A model generated the notes under the pieces. It made no database searches. It saw only the letters and a program-made list of their open reading frames with translations, and was not told the origin of the DNA. From the NCBI GenBank assembly GCA_900618425.1, contig UZAN01039612.1:70776-134775 (forward strand): a DNA stretch of 64,000 nt, given 5' to 3'. Both the position numbers and the translations under genes were made by a program. Below are positions 33,744 through 46,008 of this stretch, one piece after another (the stretch's first letter is position 1; each line of letters starts with the position of its first letter). This stretch comes from Echinostoma caproni (taxonomy: Eukaryota; Platyhelminthes; Trematoda; Plagiorchiida; Echinostomatidae).

Positions 33744-34166
33744 GTAAGTTACACGAAAAATTTATGCTGTCGGAAAATTAATACGAAGATTACCTAGGCT
33801 CGTTTCGTTTGAGGTGGCACTTCAGGATTCGCCCCCACGTGGTTCCATCAGCCGGCATCAGAAAACACTGACGCATCCGTTTCTCTCGCTCTCTGTCTCT
33901 TGGACTTTTATATAGACCTTAATCCAAAGTGTCGCGCTACAAACGATTCCGACCACAGATAATAGCAATTGGCCATGGCCGCGTTTAGTTCAACAGACGA
34001 AAATTGAACTGCCAATGAAATAACTCAGATGATTTGTTGTAAATTCGGCCGCACTCTTGCAGCCTGCAAGAGTAATACGCGAAAAGGAAAATTTCAAATG
34101 CGCTTCGTCAGATGAAGCATATAGAACGTAACGAGAAACCGATCAATGTGATAATAAACCTTTTCT

Positions 34167-34193
34167 CACACACACACACACAAGCACACACAC
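34167..34193. repeat. (CA)n microsatellite
   Basis: TCACACACACACACACA with one interruption (AG). Confidence 0.9.
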
Positions 34194-34387
34194 GAAAGAC
34201 ACATGAATCGCCCTGTCAGAATTGGTCAACGAATAGGAACAACTTTCCGGTGACGGTGTCTCTTTAATAAGCCCATTTGCTAACACAATACAAATGTAAC
34301 ACTTCAAACAACCCCAAATGGATACTCACTCGAGGCAATTACGCTCTCGCATTCAGAATCTCATCGCAATTTGTTATTTTTTAACAG

Positions 34388-34667
34388 CACACATCAACAT
34401 AAAGTACAAAACAGACCATTAACCGCAAAAAATCAATGGAATAAAAATAGACCGATGCATAAATCATTAGGGGGAGATTGTCCTGTAGTCAATCATGCGG
34501 GGACAGCCTATTCTCGATGTGACATGAACAGGTTGCCTGAGAAACCCATGACGACGTCTAGCGCAATACGTGGTTCAGTTCACCCGATACTATTCTACTC
34601 ATTGTATGACAGCGAACATCATTACCCTCATTCACCGTCAGAAAAAATTCCGGAAAGCTTTCACTAA
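34388..34667 (+). CDS. Candidate last exon of an unknown gene (93 codons)
   Basis: A very strong acceptor (TTTGTTATTTTTTAACAG) precedes C ACA CAT CAA CAT..., open to TAA at 34665-34667. Residues include NRPLTAKNQWNKNRPMHK, GGDCPVVNHAGTAYSRCD, EKPMTTSSAIRGSVHPI and HHYPHSPSEKIPESFH. The His/Pro/Ser-rich hydrophilic composition suits a cytoplasmic or disordered C-terminal tail. Phase matches the exon at 33674-33743 across a 644-base intron. No domain was recognised. A CA microsatellite lies in the intron (34167-34193). Confidence 0.55.
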
Positions 34668-37600
34668 TCTACGCAACAACACTCGTTCAATAGAACGGTC
34701 CCGGTATGCACCAGTTTGCCTAAATGTAAATATATTCCCTAGTTTCTGAATGAAAAAAAGGAAAATTGAGGAGATCTTGAAAAACAAATAGATACAACAT
34801 ACGCGTTAGCAGAGAGTGTCCGGTAGATACAAACAAAAACAGGAAACACTAATGTGAAATAATAATTGTTCGCATTGAACATGAGAGGCGGAGTGAGAGA
34901 GAGAGAGACCGAACTAGCGGCGGAGAGCGAGATTTTACAAAGTACGAATGAGAAAAAGACGAGTAGTAGTTGTAAATCAACTTATTCGCTGCTAGCAAGC
35001 TTCCGGTTTGATTGCATCCGGACCGTGGTGCGTAGCGCGAGAAAAAAAGTATTCGAGAGTCCAGCTGTGTGTGTGTATGTATGTATGTATGTGTATTCAA
35101 ATGGCGTCTTTGCTGATCGTTTGTCTCAATCAACCCGTTGCATAATTATAATTTTATTAATAGTGGAGTGGAAGACTACCTACTGGTGCTGGTATTTGGT
35201 GTGTTCTCAAAAGTACTGGTACTGCTACACGTAGACAACAGCACTTCGACAGTCCTGTTCGTATAGTGTGCGAAAACAGATGATAGGTTTTCGAAATGCT
35301 GCAATAGAAAGGATTACGCATTGTTTTCTTGCCTGACTCATATTTAGCTGTATCACTTGCAAAGAGCGTTTCGAATGTATAGAAACGTAATAAAATATGA
35401 GGAAGGGAACACATGTATGTGACTCAATGCTTGACAGTTTATTATTAGAATTGTGCAATGGTATTTTGCTGATTTAGGAATGTCTGTTCAACGTCCGGTG
35501 TGCAACAATAAGGCACTGAATGAATAACAATGCAACTCATGATGTGAAAGAATTTACATTATTGTCTAAAAATTATCAGTACATGTGATGAGCTCATCGT
35601 ATCCCTTTCTACGTGCAGAAAAACAGAGAATAGTCAAAACATTACATAGAAACTTGAATGACAGTACACCTGTTTCACTTATTAGGAAAAAATTGATGGC
35701 GATGGTAGTTTTCAGCGCATTTTCGACGTTTCGTAAACAAGGCAAGACGCAAACATTAAGCCATTTTTGGCTGAATAGCCAAAACAGCTTTCACTTGTTT
35801 CCTAAGCTTTCATTTGTCTGGTGGCACATAAAACCCTTTATAGTTTACCTTCATCCCGATGAAGTACGATTGTGTTACATGACCATATAGAATCTCTCGT
35901 GGAGATGAATTCAAGTTTCCTTTTATAAGTGAAATTCGATACAGAACACCACTTTAAGTGACTGAATAAGTTGAATTCCGCAAGACCTTTCCCTGATTAA
36001 ACATTTTGTTCAGTTGCTCATTGTGAAACATTATATTTGAATAGAGTTTGAAACGACAAAATACATATTTGACTGTAGCCTCCTACCTTCTTTCAGCAAT
36101 TTGTGATATACCCGGAGGAAAAAGATGTTTGCCTTAGACATCGAACTTTATCATCTAAGTATTTGAAACAGTCTGTTTCTGATCTCGAGTCGGCTGTAAG
36201 TGGCAACTTTTACTTTCCCAGTTTGATTTTACTCGGTCGTACCGCCACATTTATAGCTATTCATCGATTTTGAGAGTTTACTGGAAAGAACGGCCCATTC
36301 CTATCTAAGGCAACAGAAATAAAAAAAGTTGGCTAAAAACTACCAACCTCCAGTCATTCGGAATTTTCGACGACGATTCTTCGGAGAAAATAAACTAATC
36401 ACCTCTGGAAAAAAGGTATTTAGTAGCACTTAACATTGATGCTTTTGTTTTAATCAACCGTTACAAGCATTATTCAATAATAAAGACATTACACTGTAAA
36501 CCTTACACTACCTTATATTATTAACCTGTCATAATAAAGAGACAAATGATGTGTGGATCACCTTAAATATCATCTATCTGCAATGATGGTCTCGTGCCTG
36601 ATCCATCGTTCACTACTTACACACTATGAACAGCCTGTCTGTTACGTCTTTCTAAGATAATGACATGACATGGTTTTTAATTTATGCTGTTTCTATCGCA
36701 TCATCTCAATGTCCTCATATCTTATCTCCAACTCCCTGGAAACGTTTTTGATATTTTTGTAATCATATGATTTTCAATCACCTGACATACTTGTGATTTC
36801 CCTCTGTTCGCAGGTGTTTTCACGTTGGTCGATTGACCGAGGGAGATCGTCTGGCAGGCTACTCGTACTGAAGCTCATTTCTGCTCCTAATTACCTAATA
36901 GAAAATGCATCGCACCTATGAGAAACGTACTCAATTGATTTGATATAACGGCTTAGATGAACAGTGATAGCATGGCTGGATAGGAATGAGTGACAAGTGA
37001 ACAGGTATCCTACTGTCAACACACAGATGCTTCGCGTTTGTCTTTTGTTGATTACGGAAAACGATAAAACATATTCAAGTGGATTGATTTGAACGAGTAA
37101 TCTCAAAAGACCTCTCTCGACAAGCATTTGTATTCGATAATCATTACGGAGTTGAAACGTTTCTTAGGCTGGTGTGTTTTAACAAGTCATTTATGAATAT
37201 GAATGTGATACCTATCGCGTGTTCCATTAAAACAAAGTGCCGCAAATAATAACAAAACGCAGAGATTTGTAAATTTTCACGCTAACAGATAGTAAATACT
37301 TTACTTTTCGAACCCAAAATATAGTAATGTGCTGGAATGGACTCCAGTCACTCGGTTCTAACAAATTTATCACTGACACCATACTCGAATTTTTCTCTTT
37401 TGTTTTCCATCAATATGTGATCCTATTTCATCTTAAATCGTAAGAAAATTAGGAGATTCAGAATAAAAAGTGATTGCCTCGCGTGTACGCCTGTGCTACA
37501 TTTTACCACACTATTGAACTGAACATAATGGAAGATTATCATTTCACACAACCTATTATCGCGAGCCCCGATTGCTCAATTCTTAAAGCATGATTTCACG

Positions 37601-37916
37601 GCATATGTACCTGTTTTCTTTTGACCTTTCGTCTGTAAACATGTTGTAATGATACGTATCTGAAAGGGAGTCAAATAAAAAAGTTTGCAATCAATAGTGC
37701 ACGGGAAAAGAGCAACAGTTACTCTGCTTTGTAGATGAACATTAGGCATTCTATCCGAATTTAAAGTGGAAACCTTTAGCTAATCAAATTATGGCCACAA
37801 GGTTAGCGTTTTGGGTTTAAAAACTGACGTCCGTCAGAACAGAATTCCCTCTAATCGGGTTTAACGTTAATGGAATTTCATGTGGTGGAAACGTATGATT
37901 TAATGCATTTTTACAG
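34668..37916. other. Mostly unassigned; simple repeats and a weak exon candidate
   Basis: (TGTG)(TATG)n at 35065-35096. A possible exon at 35608-35700 (+) follows a good acceptor (TATCCCTTTCTACGTGCAG) with KQRIVKTLHRNLNDSTPVSL but no good donor. Nothing else was recognised. Long AT-rich stretches have no signal. Confidence 0.3.
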
Positions 37917-38105
37917 GTGAATTCGTCGTGTATATGACAAATGAGTCGTGAGCTAAAAAGCTAGGAAGCATTGGACAGCTGTTTCCACCAGGTTGACTCT
38001 CCTCGTCAATGCGAATCCATGGACCAAACTGGGGATCGAAATCGGGACCTCACTGGGGGAACTCAATAGGAAGTTCGATTCACAGAAGCACACGGTTGAA
38101 GCGTA
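37917..38105 (-). mobile_element. Hammerhead-ribozyme SINE, type C
   Basis: On the minus strand: a tRNA-like part with B box TTTCGATCCCCAG, then CATGGATTC, then the ribozyme region (37968-38012), then a tail CTTCCTAGCTTTTTAGCTCA, CGACTCATTTG, CGACGAATTCAC. The tail aligns with the minus strand of 58035-58090. Same promoter-plus-riboz­yme plan as types A and B, with different arms. Confidence 0.65.
37968..38012 (-). ncRNA. Type-I hammerhead ribozyme, type C
   Basis: Minus strand: GCATTG pairs perfectly with CAATGC (stem I). Between them lie GACGAG (end of the core; the first three core bases CUG appear deleted), GTCAACCTGG (stem II and loop with extra bases), an intact GGAAAC, loop AGCT, and the cleavage triplet GTC. 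Stem III is AC-AGCT-GT, as in type A. The core deletion means this copy is likely inactive. Confidence 0.55.
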
Positions 38106-38682
38106 ACAGGTTCATAAAAAGCACGTATTAGTGATTTTCCCTTCTCCTAAATCAGAGGACTACTGTCGAACGCAACTCCCTCTCGGAAACCCTATATTGT
38201 CACGTTATCAGAGGCTGTTGTCATTCAACAAAATCGAGATTATTAAGACAAAACGCATCATCAGTCACTTGAGTCATGTGGTAAATCTGATCAGTATAAA
38301 GAACAAAATGTATGCAGTAGCTCATTTTATTTTCTCTTAGAGTGTTTCCTGCAAACTGCGAACTTAATCATGTATCTTTTCAGTTTATTGAACATCACAA
38401 CAAAGTCAATTTTTGGGTGACATGAGAGGAAGAGTGCTGAATGTAACAATACGCAGCAGTTAAACATCTGAAATCAGTCAAAGATGTACATAATGACCGA
38501 TGGATAGTATGCGAACCTGTCATGCTTACGTTTTTACCTTGGAAAAGAGCGTTTCGACAAACAGTAAACCAAACTGGCTAAAGTGAAAACGGAGAAACTA
38601 TCATTCCCTTTACAACCTCATGTTTTTCGAATGGAAATCTGCTTTTGAGTCACAGTCTCAAGTGGTCTTCCATACTTTGAAT
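38106..38682. other. No gene recognised
   Basis: The open frame at 38131-38340 (+) is unsupported. Confidence 0.4.
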
Positions 38683-38884
38683 TCAGTGTGAGCGAATACG
38701 ACTGTTTCCATACCACATAATTAACGTTACTCGGAGTTCAACACTGAAAGCGGGTACTTCAACTGGAAATCTACTAACCCCATCGATCCGATTGTTCGTG
38801 TAACGGACAGCGTTAAACAAGTCGTTCGCGCTGATAACCAAAACGAAATATATTTGAATGTAATCAATTATAAGTACCACAGAA
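38683..38884 (-). CDS. Weak candidate last exon
   Basis: Open on the minus strand from an AG at 38885-38886 to TGA at 38683, with IYFVLVISANDLFNAVRY, NNRIDGVSRFPVEVPAF and VELRVTLIMWYGNSRI. The composition is protein-like, but the polypyrimidine tract is poor, and the much better acceptor at about 38918 leads into a frame with an early stop. Confidence 0.25.
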
Positions 38885-38914
38885 CTACGTCACTGCATAG
38901 TAGATGATGGCTAT

Positions 38915-39101
38915 CTAAAACGAAAAAAATAAGCAATCGAAAGATTTATGGATTATCTGGACCATCATTTGATGAGAACAGATAATTGAACACGAATAGA
39001 TTGCCTGAACGTAGTTCCATTTTTCTATAGGTTTTTCACTGGGTGATCGAGGAATAAACCTAGTTCGACTTTTCTCCAAAACATCAGGGTGTTCCAATGT
39101 C
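38915..39101 (-). CDS. Candidate exon of an unknown gene
   Basis: A good acceptor on the minus strand (TATGCTTCCTCCACTGTGTACAG) is followed by G ACA TTG GAA CAC..., open for 62 codons to TAG. Residues include LEHPDVLEKSRTRFIPRSP and EKPIEKWNYVQAIYSCS. No good donor is seen inside, so it would be a last exon. No AATAAA nearby. No family was recognised. Confidence 0.35.
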
Positions 39102-39869
39102 CTGTACACAGTGGAGGAAGCATAGTTGAGATATTCAATTTACATAGGCGTTTATCTATCACACATGAACCAACGTCAACGTAGGGAAATTGCTCTCGGT
39201 GTAATTATTTACCGCGTTGCAGTCATTCTCCGTTACACACATATGACTTGAAACATTAGTGGAAAGCGACAATGTGGTTATGTGCCCTGTGAGCGTTTGA
39301 TAAGTGCAAAAGTGATCCGATCGCCCCACGCACACACACACACCACGCACATGTCAGTGAAACCGGTTTAAATGGTAACTGAAAGGAATAAACTCTTACA
39401 AGGCTCCCACTTTGCGGTACATAGCCTTTTACGATTAATACTTTCAAATCAGTATGGAGGCGCGGTTTGAGGTATGTGGCTCCAAATCATCGTCTATTAT
39501 CCTCTAGGTGCATCAGTACATACGATCACCCCTTGAGTCAATAGACAGATAGATAATTTCAGGCACGTGGAGTTGTTTTACCCCAGTTATTTATCAGTAG
39601 CGTTATACTGTTTTAAAGAAGACAACATTCCGCTTCGGAATTATGTCTAAACAAATAAAGAAAGTCAAGGTGCCGGATTTTAACAAAAATCGATTTGATG
39701 GTTGATCAAGGTCGAGTGCTCTCGTTCGTTGGTCGCATGGAAGAAATGTATTGACAGTCTCACAAACATAATAACATCCGTGACTAAAAACTGACTAAAT
39801 CACCGAATCCGGCATCCGAAATTCACCTATCCGAAGCCGCACAAGGAAATGGCTATCGGCAAGGGACTT
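39102..39869. other. No gene recognised
   Basis: Short CA repeat at 39329; otherwise unassigned. The 3' part (39700-39869) may be decayed 5' sequence of the adjacent LINE. Confidence 0.35.
39329..39347. repeat. (CA)n short tandem repeat
   Basis: CGCACACACACACACC. Confidence 0.8.
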
Positions 39870-41693
39870 ATCCTGGTGAAATTATAATCGCCTTCCGAAA
39901 GCTGTCACATGGAATAATACTGAGAAACCACTGCAACAGGCTGATTCGTGAGGATAAAGTGAAATACCAAGAGGTGCTAGCGCAAAAATTCATTTCTAAC
40001 CCTAAGCTGTTGTACCAACACGTCAAATCCATTCGGAAAGTAGCGCTGCAAGAGTTGCAGCCACTCCAACGGAAGCAGCGTAAATGCTGAAAATTGATTA
40101 TTCCAACGTATTCGCAGCACCGCAGGTTGAAGGTTCACAACTACCCCAACGGTTGCTTCATCTTCCACATCCTTCACTCACCTACGTATCATTTACTGCT
40201 GAAACCGTCAAAGCAAAACTAATGGCTTTGCGAAAAAACGCAACTCCAGGTGCGGACAACATACACCCGAAGTCTCTGATCTTTTTGGCAAATCACATAT
40301 CCGAAACGCTAGCTGTTCTGTTTCAACGAATGTTCGACCATGTAACACTTCCCGAATCATGGAAACAAGGAGCCATTTCTCCCATATACAAGGGTGGTTG
40401 TTGTAGTGACCCCGCTAACTATAGACCTCTAACCCTGCTTTTGATCTTATCAAAGGTCATGGAGTCAGTTGTGGCCGATTCTCTAATGAAACACCGACAG
40501 ATATAACATTCTCTCGATAGCTCAACACGGGTTTAGATAAAAGCGATCCTGCTCTACCAACCTGCTTCTTGTTCGAGTTGAATGGATCAGTACAGTTGAC
40601 GAAGAGGATGCAGTGAATGTGATTTATCTCGACTTCACGAAAGTATTTGATAGGGTGAATCACAAAAGTTTGCTGCAGAAGCTCTATAATTATGGCGTTC
40701 GAGATTTCGCATTTGAGTGGATCAACGCATTCATCGATCAACGAAACATATCAGTCCGTGTTTCTGATTTTGCATCCGGACCCATCTAAGCCACCCGCGG
40801 TGTTCCACAAGGGTCCCTACTCGGTCCCCGTCTGTTCCTCGCCTTCGTAAATGATCTACCGAAAGTGTTAGGCTCAAAAACAATACTGTTTGCATATGAC
40901 GCCAAAATCGGGAACACGGGAACAGAACCAGAGGGCTCTATAACACGTCAGGAATCACTCAACGTAGCTTATCAATGGTCTAAGGAGAACGACATTGAAT
41001 TCAATGTTTCTAAATGCAAAGTCCTTTTCCTACGCCAAAAGCTGAAATTCTCGTATTTCCTCGGGGACCAGCAGCTACCACGTACTTCTAGCGGAAAGGA
41101 CTTAGGTGTTGTTGTTCAGGAGGATTTAAGCTTCTCCAACAACTGTGCTAAGGCTTCGTCTGCTACTATGAAGAATGTCGGCTTACTTCGGCTAGTCTTT
41201 CGCCGGTTTGAATCATCGCTATTCCCACGTTTGCTATCAGCGTACATTCAACCCTATACAGAGTACACCATCCAAGCTTGGAGTCCATGGCTTCAAAGTG
41301 ATCGCAAAATGCTTGAGCGTCCACAAAGGATGGCCACCAAGATGGTCAAGGAATTCCATTTCCTGTCATACGAGGACAGATTGCGATCATTGGGACTATT
41401 CTGCTCAGTACCGCCGAACTCGAGGAGACTTGAGTTTGACGTATCAAATACTGAAGAACCCAAACCATTCTTGTCGATCGCTTCTCATGTTATCGAACAA
41501 GGTACACCTAAGGGGACACCGTTTCAAACTACTGATTCCAAAGTCTCGACCGGATTGCCGGCGCCAATCTTTTGCAGTCAGAGTATGCAAATCTTGGAAC
41601 GCCCTTCCGTCTCATGTCGTTTGTGCACCCAATATTGAATCTTTCAAGCAGAGACTCGACAAAACCTTAGCACACCTCACATTCGTACACTAA
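39870..41693 (+). pseudogene. CR1-like LINE: linker, reverse transcriptase and C-terminal domain, broken
   Basis: A nearly collinear non-LTR retrotransposon ORF2 from the endonuclease-RT linker to the C-terminus. AFRKLSHGIILRNHCNRLIR (39890) and YQEVLAQKFISNPKLLYQHV are linker. KKNATPGADNIHPKSL (40230), ESWKQGAISPIYKGG and DPANYRPLTLL are RT domains 1-2. VIYLDFTKVFDRVNHKSLL (40620), TRGVPQGSLLGPRLFLAF (40795) and FAYDAKI (40889; FADD expected, so the catalytic box is ruined) are the palm. LGVVVQEDLSFSNNCAKA is the thumb. The end is RRTRGDLSLTYQILKNPN and VCKSWNALPSHVVCAPNIES. Breaks: a frameshift near 40083, stops near 40505 and 40539, a stop at 40787-40789, and a frameshift near 41400. The apurinic endonuclease domain is mostly missing. 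Confidence 0.9.
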
Positions 41694-43097
41694 AGGCAAA
41701 CAGAAATTCACTGTAGCGTACATTCTCTATCTCCTACCCGCATCTCTATGCGACTCCTTTTGCGATGTGTAGCGATGCATCTGTGTAAACATCCTATGGG
41801 ACAAGGAAATAACTGACTAGGCTTGTCACCATTTGCGTGGTTCTCCGTTTTGGATATCATGGGTTTGAGTGTGCAATATTTTGCCTCAGGTTTAATCTTG
41901 TTGTCTAAGTATTACCCCAACACAAACATCGGAACGTTCACATAGACGTGTTCATGACCAATTTCGTTTCACTTGTTTTAGTATTAGCTACACAACCATA
42001 AGCGGCCTTCTATTTAAAATTTTATTTCATTGACTGCGATTTGAAGAATGCATTCAGAGATTTCTAATTGTCACACAGATAAGGTAAAAAGGGCATTATC
42101 CAAGTTCCAGTTAGCATTCATTGTCATTTTTTCAAATATCAAAATTACCAAAGCATTCTTGCATCCTTAGTATCGAACGCAAAATGCATCAATGACATAC
42201 ACAAATCGCAGAAGAAAAAGAGAATTATTTGAATTTAATCAGTATGAGGTGGTTGACTGATTCTCATGAGATATTCCTATCGTGTTTTAAACAAGAATTG
42301 GTATCCCATTTAATCATACATTTATTTTCTTTACTCATACATCTACACGGATGGAATATACTTCGAGTTACTGATATTTTTTGTCTAAAATAAAATTAAG
42401 CTGTAATTCGGCACGTTTTCTCCAATGAGTTAACCATAACCAGTACCACATATAACGCGAAATACGCAACAAATGAACGCACCTGCGAATTCAAAAAGAT
42501 TTTGTGCAAATGCACACGCTTGAAATTGTACCAGTCCAGTAGAGTACCAAACCATTTTCCATAGGATTTGAAAAGAATAGTGTACAGTTTTCAAAGTCTA
42601 TCTCGGAAGACAAAAAAGAGCTAGAACACATCTTTCCAAATCTCGAAGAAGGTGACAAAATTTAAAATTCACCCTAACCATTATAAAAGTCCTCGCCCAT
42701 GGAAAGCTAGCTGACACTTGTGGAAAAAATAAAATCCGTTTAGAAATTTATATCCAACACTAGTCCAGATGTGCTGTTTCCGGTAGCAATGGATAATTTG
42801 AAGCAAATATCAGAGCAGATGTAGCGTTTGTCAACCTTGGAAATGACAATCACCAATGCCAGCGAACTAAGCGTTACACGATATGCATTAATCCAAAGCG
42901 CAATCGAAGTTTCACTTTTATATTTCAAAATAAATGATATTCACTTTATTCTTAATTTTCACTCAGGGATACCGATATTGAATACTTCGTGTTTTAACCG
43001 CTGAATTCAACCCAATTATTGTTCTTAGTTAGAATGCTACTAGTAGCAACGAGTACGACATACAGTCAAAATACACTTGTTTAACCATCAGTTTCAG
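41694..43097. other. No gene recognised
   Basis: LINE 3' flank, then AT-rich DNA. 42740-42928 (-) is open with protein-like content (LSSLALVIVISKVDKRYIC) but has no splice support. Confidence 0.35.
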
Positions 43098-43267
43098 GTG
43101 ACTGTCACACCCTTGACCACGTAAGCAATTTATGCCACGTCGTGGACGTTCATTTCCGGTACCGCACAAACCTTGCCGACCGTTGTGGGATTCGCATTGT
43201 GACGCGGTCTTACATTCATCGATGGGCCCGTTTCAAACCGGTGGATTATCAGTCGTGTAAAACGGAT
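43098..43267 (+). CDS. Candidate internal exon, Cys-containing
   Basis: Acceptor ACCATCAGTTTCAG, then GT GAC TGT CAC ACC..., open for 56 codons to the donor ACGGAT|GTATGT. Residues include CHTLDHVSNLCHVVDVHF, RYRTNLADRCGIRIVTRS and HRWARFKPVDYQSCKTD. Four Cys and several Arg/His in a CpG-richer, GC-richer block than its flanks suggest real coding DNA, perhaps an extracellular domain. No family was recognised. The frame remains open beyond the donor to 43381. Confidence 0.45.
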
Positions 43268-43580
43268 GTATGTGACAAGAGAACAAAAGCTAGCCAAATG
43301 AGTATTATGAAAACTGTAATTAATGAAAGTTTTCTAATTCTCCGTACCAATGAAAAATTCGAAGCATATAAATGGTCATGATAACTAGATTGGCTCATGA
43401 TAAAATTAAAGCCAAAGGCTTACTTGGTAGTATTGTATTATACTGCAACGGCGTGTGCAAACAAATGTGCTCACATTTCAGGTAAAAAATGTGTTCACCG
43501 TTACAATGGGATGAACAAATAAAAATTGATATACAACAATGATAAGGCGTAAACAGAACTTCCACTTTTTAGGTTTAAAA

Positions 43581-43901
43581 TTAGTCCATTCTGGATTGTC
43601 CTCTTGTCATTTCGAATACGAGCCAGGCAGGGAACTGCTGAATGACGAGGGAGGATTGAGGGCTGGGGAAACAGCAAGCTGAACGATCGGGACTGAGTGG
43701 ATGAATGGGGTCGTTAAGCATCTTTTGGGTGAAACTCTCAAATACAGTAGTATACAAATCACAATTTTTGTAACGAAGAATCATTAAATCCTTTCTTAGT
43801 ATTCTAGGAAAATGACGGGCGGAAAATAGTTTGATAAATACAAGAACATGCATCCCATGGGTCACTCTCACTTGTGGTAGCTTGCGTATCTCAAAGGACA
43901 A
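43581..43901 (-). pseudogene. LINE C-terminal fragment (same family as 18.2, 27.3 and 49 kb)
   Basis: On the minus strand the open frame contains FPRILRKDLMILRYKNC, then VFESFTQKMLNDPIHPLSP and CFPSPQSSLVIQQFP. The order FP-xLLxKD, then ERFxQRxLxDPxHPL, is that of the C-terminal part of the LINE family seen at 18.2 kb and 49 kb. The palm is missing. The assignment rests on short blocks. Confidence 0.45.
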
Positions 43902-43997
43902 GTGACTCAGTCTACTGATGCCGGATTACACACTGGAGGACCATTGTGGATTGCTGTCTATGGCGTGTACTAGGTAATTTGGTGTTATGCTTCCTGA

Positions 43998-44268
43998 TGA
44001 ATTTTCTTTTTTGTTTCGTTTTTTATTTATTTATTGAATATACAAATGTACGATTAACTTTCAGGAAGGAGGCCGCGACCATACAAAGGCTGCCCTGGGA
44101 AAATACAGAAACGGGAAAGAAGGGCGCCCGTGAAACGGTTTGAACCCGGAACCCCCCCCCTTGGCTCACATTTTGATGACTTAACCACTTGGTCACCCAC
44201 GCCCAGAACTGATGACTGCCAGTTCCAAGCGATCCAGATGGACTCAAAACGCATTTCAAGCATTTTGA
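43998..44268 (-). mobile_element. SINE type D, full-length
   Basis: Minus strand: a tRNA-Ser/Leu-like head with A box GTGACCAAGTGGTTAAGTC and B box CCGGGTTCAAACC (separated by a G-run), then TTTCCCGTTTCTGTATTTTCC, CAGGGCAGCCTTTGTATGG, TACATTTGTATATTCAATAA and an A-rich tail. The body aligns with the plus-strand copy at 30520-30665. No hammerhead is present. An internal pol III promoter and A-rich tail fit LINE-dependent mobilisation. Confidence 0.7.
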
Positions 44269-46008
44269 AGCGTTTAACTGTAGATCGGATTCTTTCGACA
44301 ATAATTACACTTGTACTAAACTGACAGAAAATTATTCCATGTTATATTGGCTTGAAATGGATAGACTTTAGACACCATCATCGGCACATTTAAATGTGTT
44401 ATCAGAAGATAGTATACTGTATCTGGCGAATCACCATTTGATCTTTCTCATTTCCATCAAGATTGGTAATCAGCGATTAGCTGGTGCCTTTCTTAAGCAA
44501 CATCTTACTTTAGCTTGGATTTTGTTGCATGAATAATAGTATGGTTCCATAGCAAAATAAAATAAGAATAAATTAACAATGACCAACCAACTTTGGTAAT
44601 GCAAATAAAGACAAACACGATGTTCTCAAAATCAAGGCGCAACCGGTTGACACGGTGACGAAAAAAAATGAACACGTACAATAAACTAGGCTGAATTCTC
44701 GCTGAACTCGCTCAAACGTGAGATGTTTCGGAGTAACAACTCGTGATAATTTTCGTCAAACTTGTAATTTATCAGAACATCGAACGATTCCCTTTGGGCC
44801 GTAAATATTAGATCAATTATTGGCATATTCCAACCTGAATCGTGGTGATGAAGAGTATCGAGGTGTAGAACGTTAAGTATTCTTCAAGGGTTTGAAAATT
44901 CAATGAAAGAAAGTTTCAAACAGGATATGAATCATAACCATTCCAAAGGGTACCAGATATCCAGGGGGATGACGGCAGATTGCTCTACGAGAACCGGATA
45001 TGCGTGTCTGTGTGCGCTTTAGGCAGAATTGTATATATCTATTTAGCGTGACTATAATCTATTTGTGAAGTAGTTCCAGTTGGATAGCGTCCTCTGTTGC
45101 CAAATGAATGATGTGTATGTACTCAACCAGCTTCAGTCCAGCAAATCCATAAAGCATTGGAAGTTCCCTAGGAATGAACGATCCTTTCCTTATCTATCCC
45201 CCTTCTTCGGGTAGTAAATGGAATGATGACAAATGAGCTTTCTTCTGGGGGCACTGAAGGATTACTAAACGGAGAAACAAACACTAAGTTTGTCCCTCTT
45301 GTTGAAATAAGATCGAAATATAAATAAAACACAGGATTGCGCAAGAATGTGTGATTCTCAATTCTAACAAAACAGAAGCGACGAGCATTGCAACCAAAAT
45401 CAACTGAACGTTATCCCTGAGAAGGGAACAGGAATAAAATCATCACACTAAGATCAATGGTTAGTACCTAAACGATATATTGATTCTCGGACGAACAACA
45501 TCCTTTCTCTTGATATATGTCTAACTGAGCTATACGCAGGAGTCCAGAAAAGTACCAGTTTTCGTATTTTGTGTCCCTGTCTTTGCGAATATCCAGTTTA
45601 GAGCTTATTAGCATTTATTTGAGTACTGGTAGCACACATATAAACCTTTGGTGTGCCTACGTTTTAGGAACCACCGGAAATGACTCTTGATAAGATACAC
45701 TACGGTTGAAACGCTCGTTATCAATGATCAGGGTGAATGGCAGGCATATTGTTAGCAAATTACCCGTGTATTACACTTGTGGCCGTCAACTTCTACTAAA
45801 GTATTTCATCGAAGGTTACAAGTTGACTATATTGAATAGCAGAAGCATGTACGAAACAATTTCTCTCAAGGTGAAAGTGAAAAATTCCACGAAGAATAAG
45901 TAAGTAAGTCAGTAAGTAAGTAATTACAAATCGGACAACGCTTTCTTGTGTGCAACACTCATCAAAAACTGGCTTTGATAAAATGAACCAGGACAAGCAA
46001 AACTTTGA
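44269..46008. other. No gene recognised; (AAGT)n at 45897-45924
   Basis: Unassigned AT-rich DNA with one tetranucleotide array (AAGTAAGTAAGTCAGTAAGT). Confidence 0.4.

Noticed and set aside
35065..35096. Regulatory element in a TG/TATG run
   Set aside because: Simple repeat without other evidence.
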